A stretch of 12,995 nt of DNA, taken from assembly GCA_964449995.1 (NCBI GenBank), contig CAYVBW010000021.1:1-12995 (forward strand), written 5' to 3'. The translations under genes were made by a program, and so were the position numbers. This DNA comes from CAYVBW01 sp964449995 (GTDB taxonomy: Bacteria > Patescibacteriota > Microgenomatia > UBA1400 > PJMF01). This document shows positions 12,598 to 12,995 of the stretch, one piece after another (the stretch's first letter is position 1; every line of letters begins with the position of its first letter). Below the pieces are notes generated by a model, which was not told the DNA's origin, did not search any database, and saw only the letters and a list, made by a program, of their open reading frames with translations.

Positions 12598-12995
12598 TTA
12601 ACGGATAACTGTATAAAGTTCCATTAATTGAACTTCAGCCTTAACTTCCTTCCCCTCTATGGTTGTGTCAAATTCGTGCCAACTTTCACCATCATAGCCT
12701 ACAACGATAGCTGTTTCGCTTTCTTCATTGGTGCGAATAGACAAAGAGCCCAAACCTGAAGAGGTTTGTAGGTTAGCAGAGCTTCTTAAAGCAAAATGAT
12801 CTGCAATCACATCTCCTTGTAAACCTTCTGGAAGACCATAACTGTTAAAAACAACTAAGTAGCGTTGGCTTGCTAGAGCAGCTGCTTCTAGTTGGAATTT
12901 AGCATCTCTTGATGCAACAGAATTTTCCCGTGAGACATTGTCAAAATAACGCCAGTCAGTTTTAACTGCGTATGATTCTCCGTCTCCAGAAAATC
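12598..12995 (-). CDS. Unrecognised protein, C-terminal part (5' end outside window)
   Basis: The reading frame is open from the window edge to a TAA at 12598, giving at least 131 residues. A GTG at 12810 lies inside the frame and is not a convincing start. I do not recognise a family. The segment is polar and acidic, with alternating strands such as RYLVVFNSYGLPEG, GLGSLSIRT, ETAIVVGYDGESWHEF and EVQLMELYTVIR, and no cysteines or membrane helix. That suggests a beta-rich domain, perhaps of a surface or extracellular protein, but this is a guess from composition. It is the last gene of its transcript, ending in a strong terminator, and is separate from the mra cluster. Confidence 0.75.
   Translation of the reverse strand, partial: FSGDGESYAVKTDWRYFDNVSRENSVASRDAKFQLEAAALASQRYLVVFNSYGLPEGLQGDVIADHFALRSSANLQTSSGLGSLSIRTNEESETAIVVGYDGESWHEFDTTIEGKEVKAEVQLMELYTVIR

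Noticed and set aside
12808..12810. GTG as start of a 70-residue gene at the right edge
   Set aside because: The same frame is open for 61 more codons to the window edge with similar composition, so this is an internal valine codon.
1..12995. tRNA or rRNA genes, CRISPR arrays, insertion sequences, prophage
   Set aside because: No cloverleaf, rRNA, regularly spaced repeat, transposase or integrase sequence was seen; all genes are housekeeping types except the unrecognised one at the right edge.

Overview
The window is AT-rich bacterial DNA and looks like a streamlined member of the Patescibacteria (Candidate Phyla Radiation). This is an inference from five things: a eukaryote/archaea-like (IleS2-type) isoleucyl-tRNA synthetase, a divergent L27, a TRM11-like methyltransferase with a TEPF catalytic motif, no visible Shine-Dalgarno sequence before any gene, and very compact gene packing. 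TGA ends ftsA, ileS and rsmH, so the UGA-as-glycine code of Gracilibacteria and SR1 does not apply. I cannot name the phylum from sequence alone.

Plus strand, left to right: the C-terminal end of ftsA; a promoter and structured leader; ftsZ; a T-box riboswitch leader with intrinsic terminator; ileS; rodA; an operon of rplU (L21), a THUMP/TRM11-like RNA methyltransferase and rpmA (L27); and parB with a likely leaderless promoter. Minus strand, converging on parB: an mra/dcw cluster transcribed right to left as mraZ, rsmH, ftsL, ftsI, preceded by a promoter region with ten-base-periodic ATTGGT boxes that are probably MraZ's own operator. At the right edge is the C-terminal part of an unrecognised minus-strand protein followed by a strong terminator.

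The genes form two halves of the usual division/cell-wall cluster (ftsAZ and mraZ-rsmH-ftsL-ftsI) in opposite orientation, separated by translation genes and parB. FtsZ/FtsA form the ring, FtsL/FtsI and the SEDS polymerase make wall, MraZ controls its operon, IleS is controlled by uncharged tRNA-Ile, and ParB serves chromosome segregation.

The sequence contains a 100-N scaffold gap (10879-10978) flanked by exactly the same 55 bases on each side. The gap is therefore an assembly artefact: collapsing it restores a continuous rsmH-ftsL junction with a 4-base ATGA overlap. The most interesting non-coding element is the ileS T-box, whose Stem I seems to be an ultrashort hairpin presenting an AUC isoleucine codon in its terminal loop.
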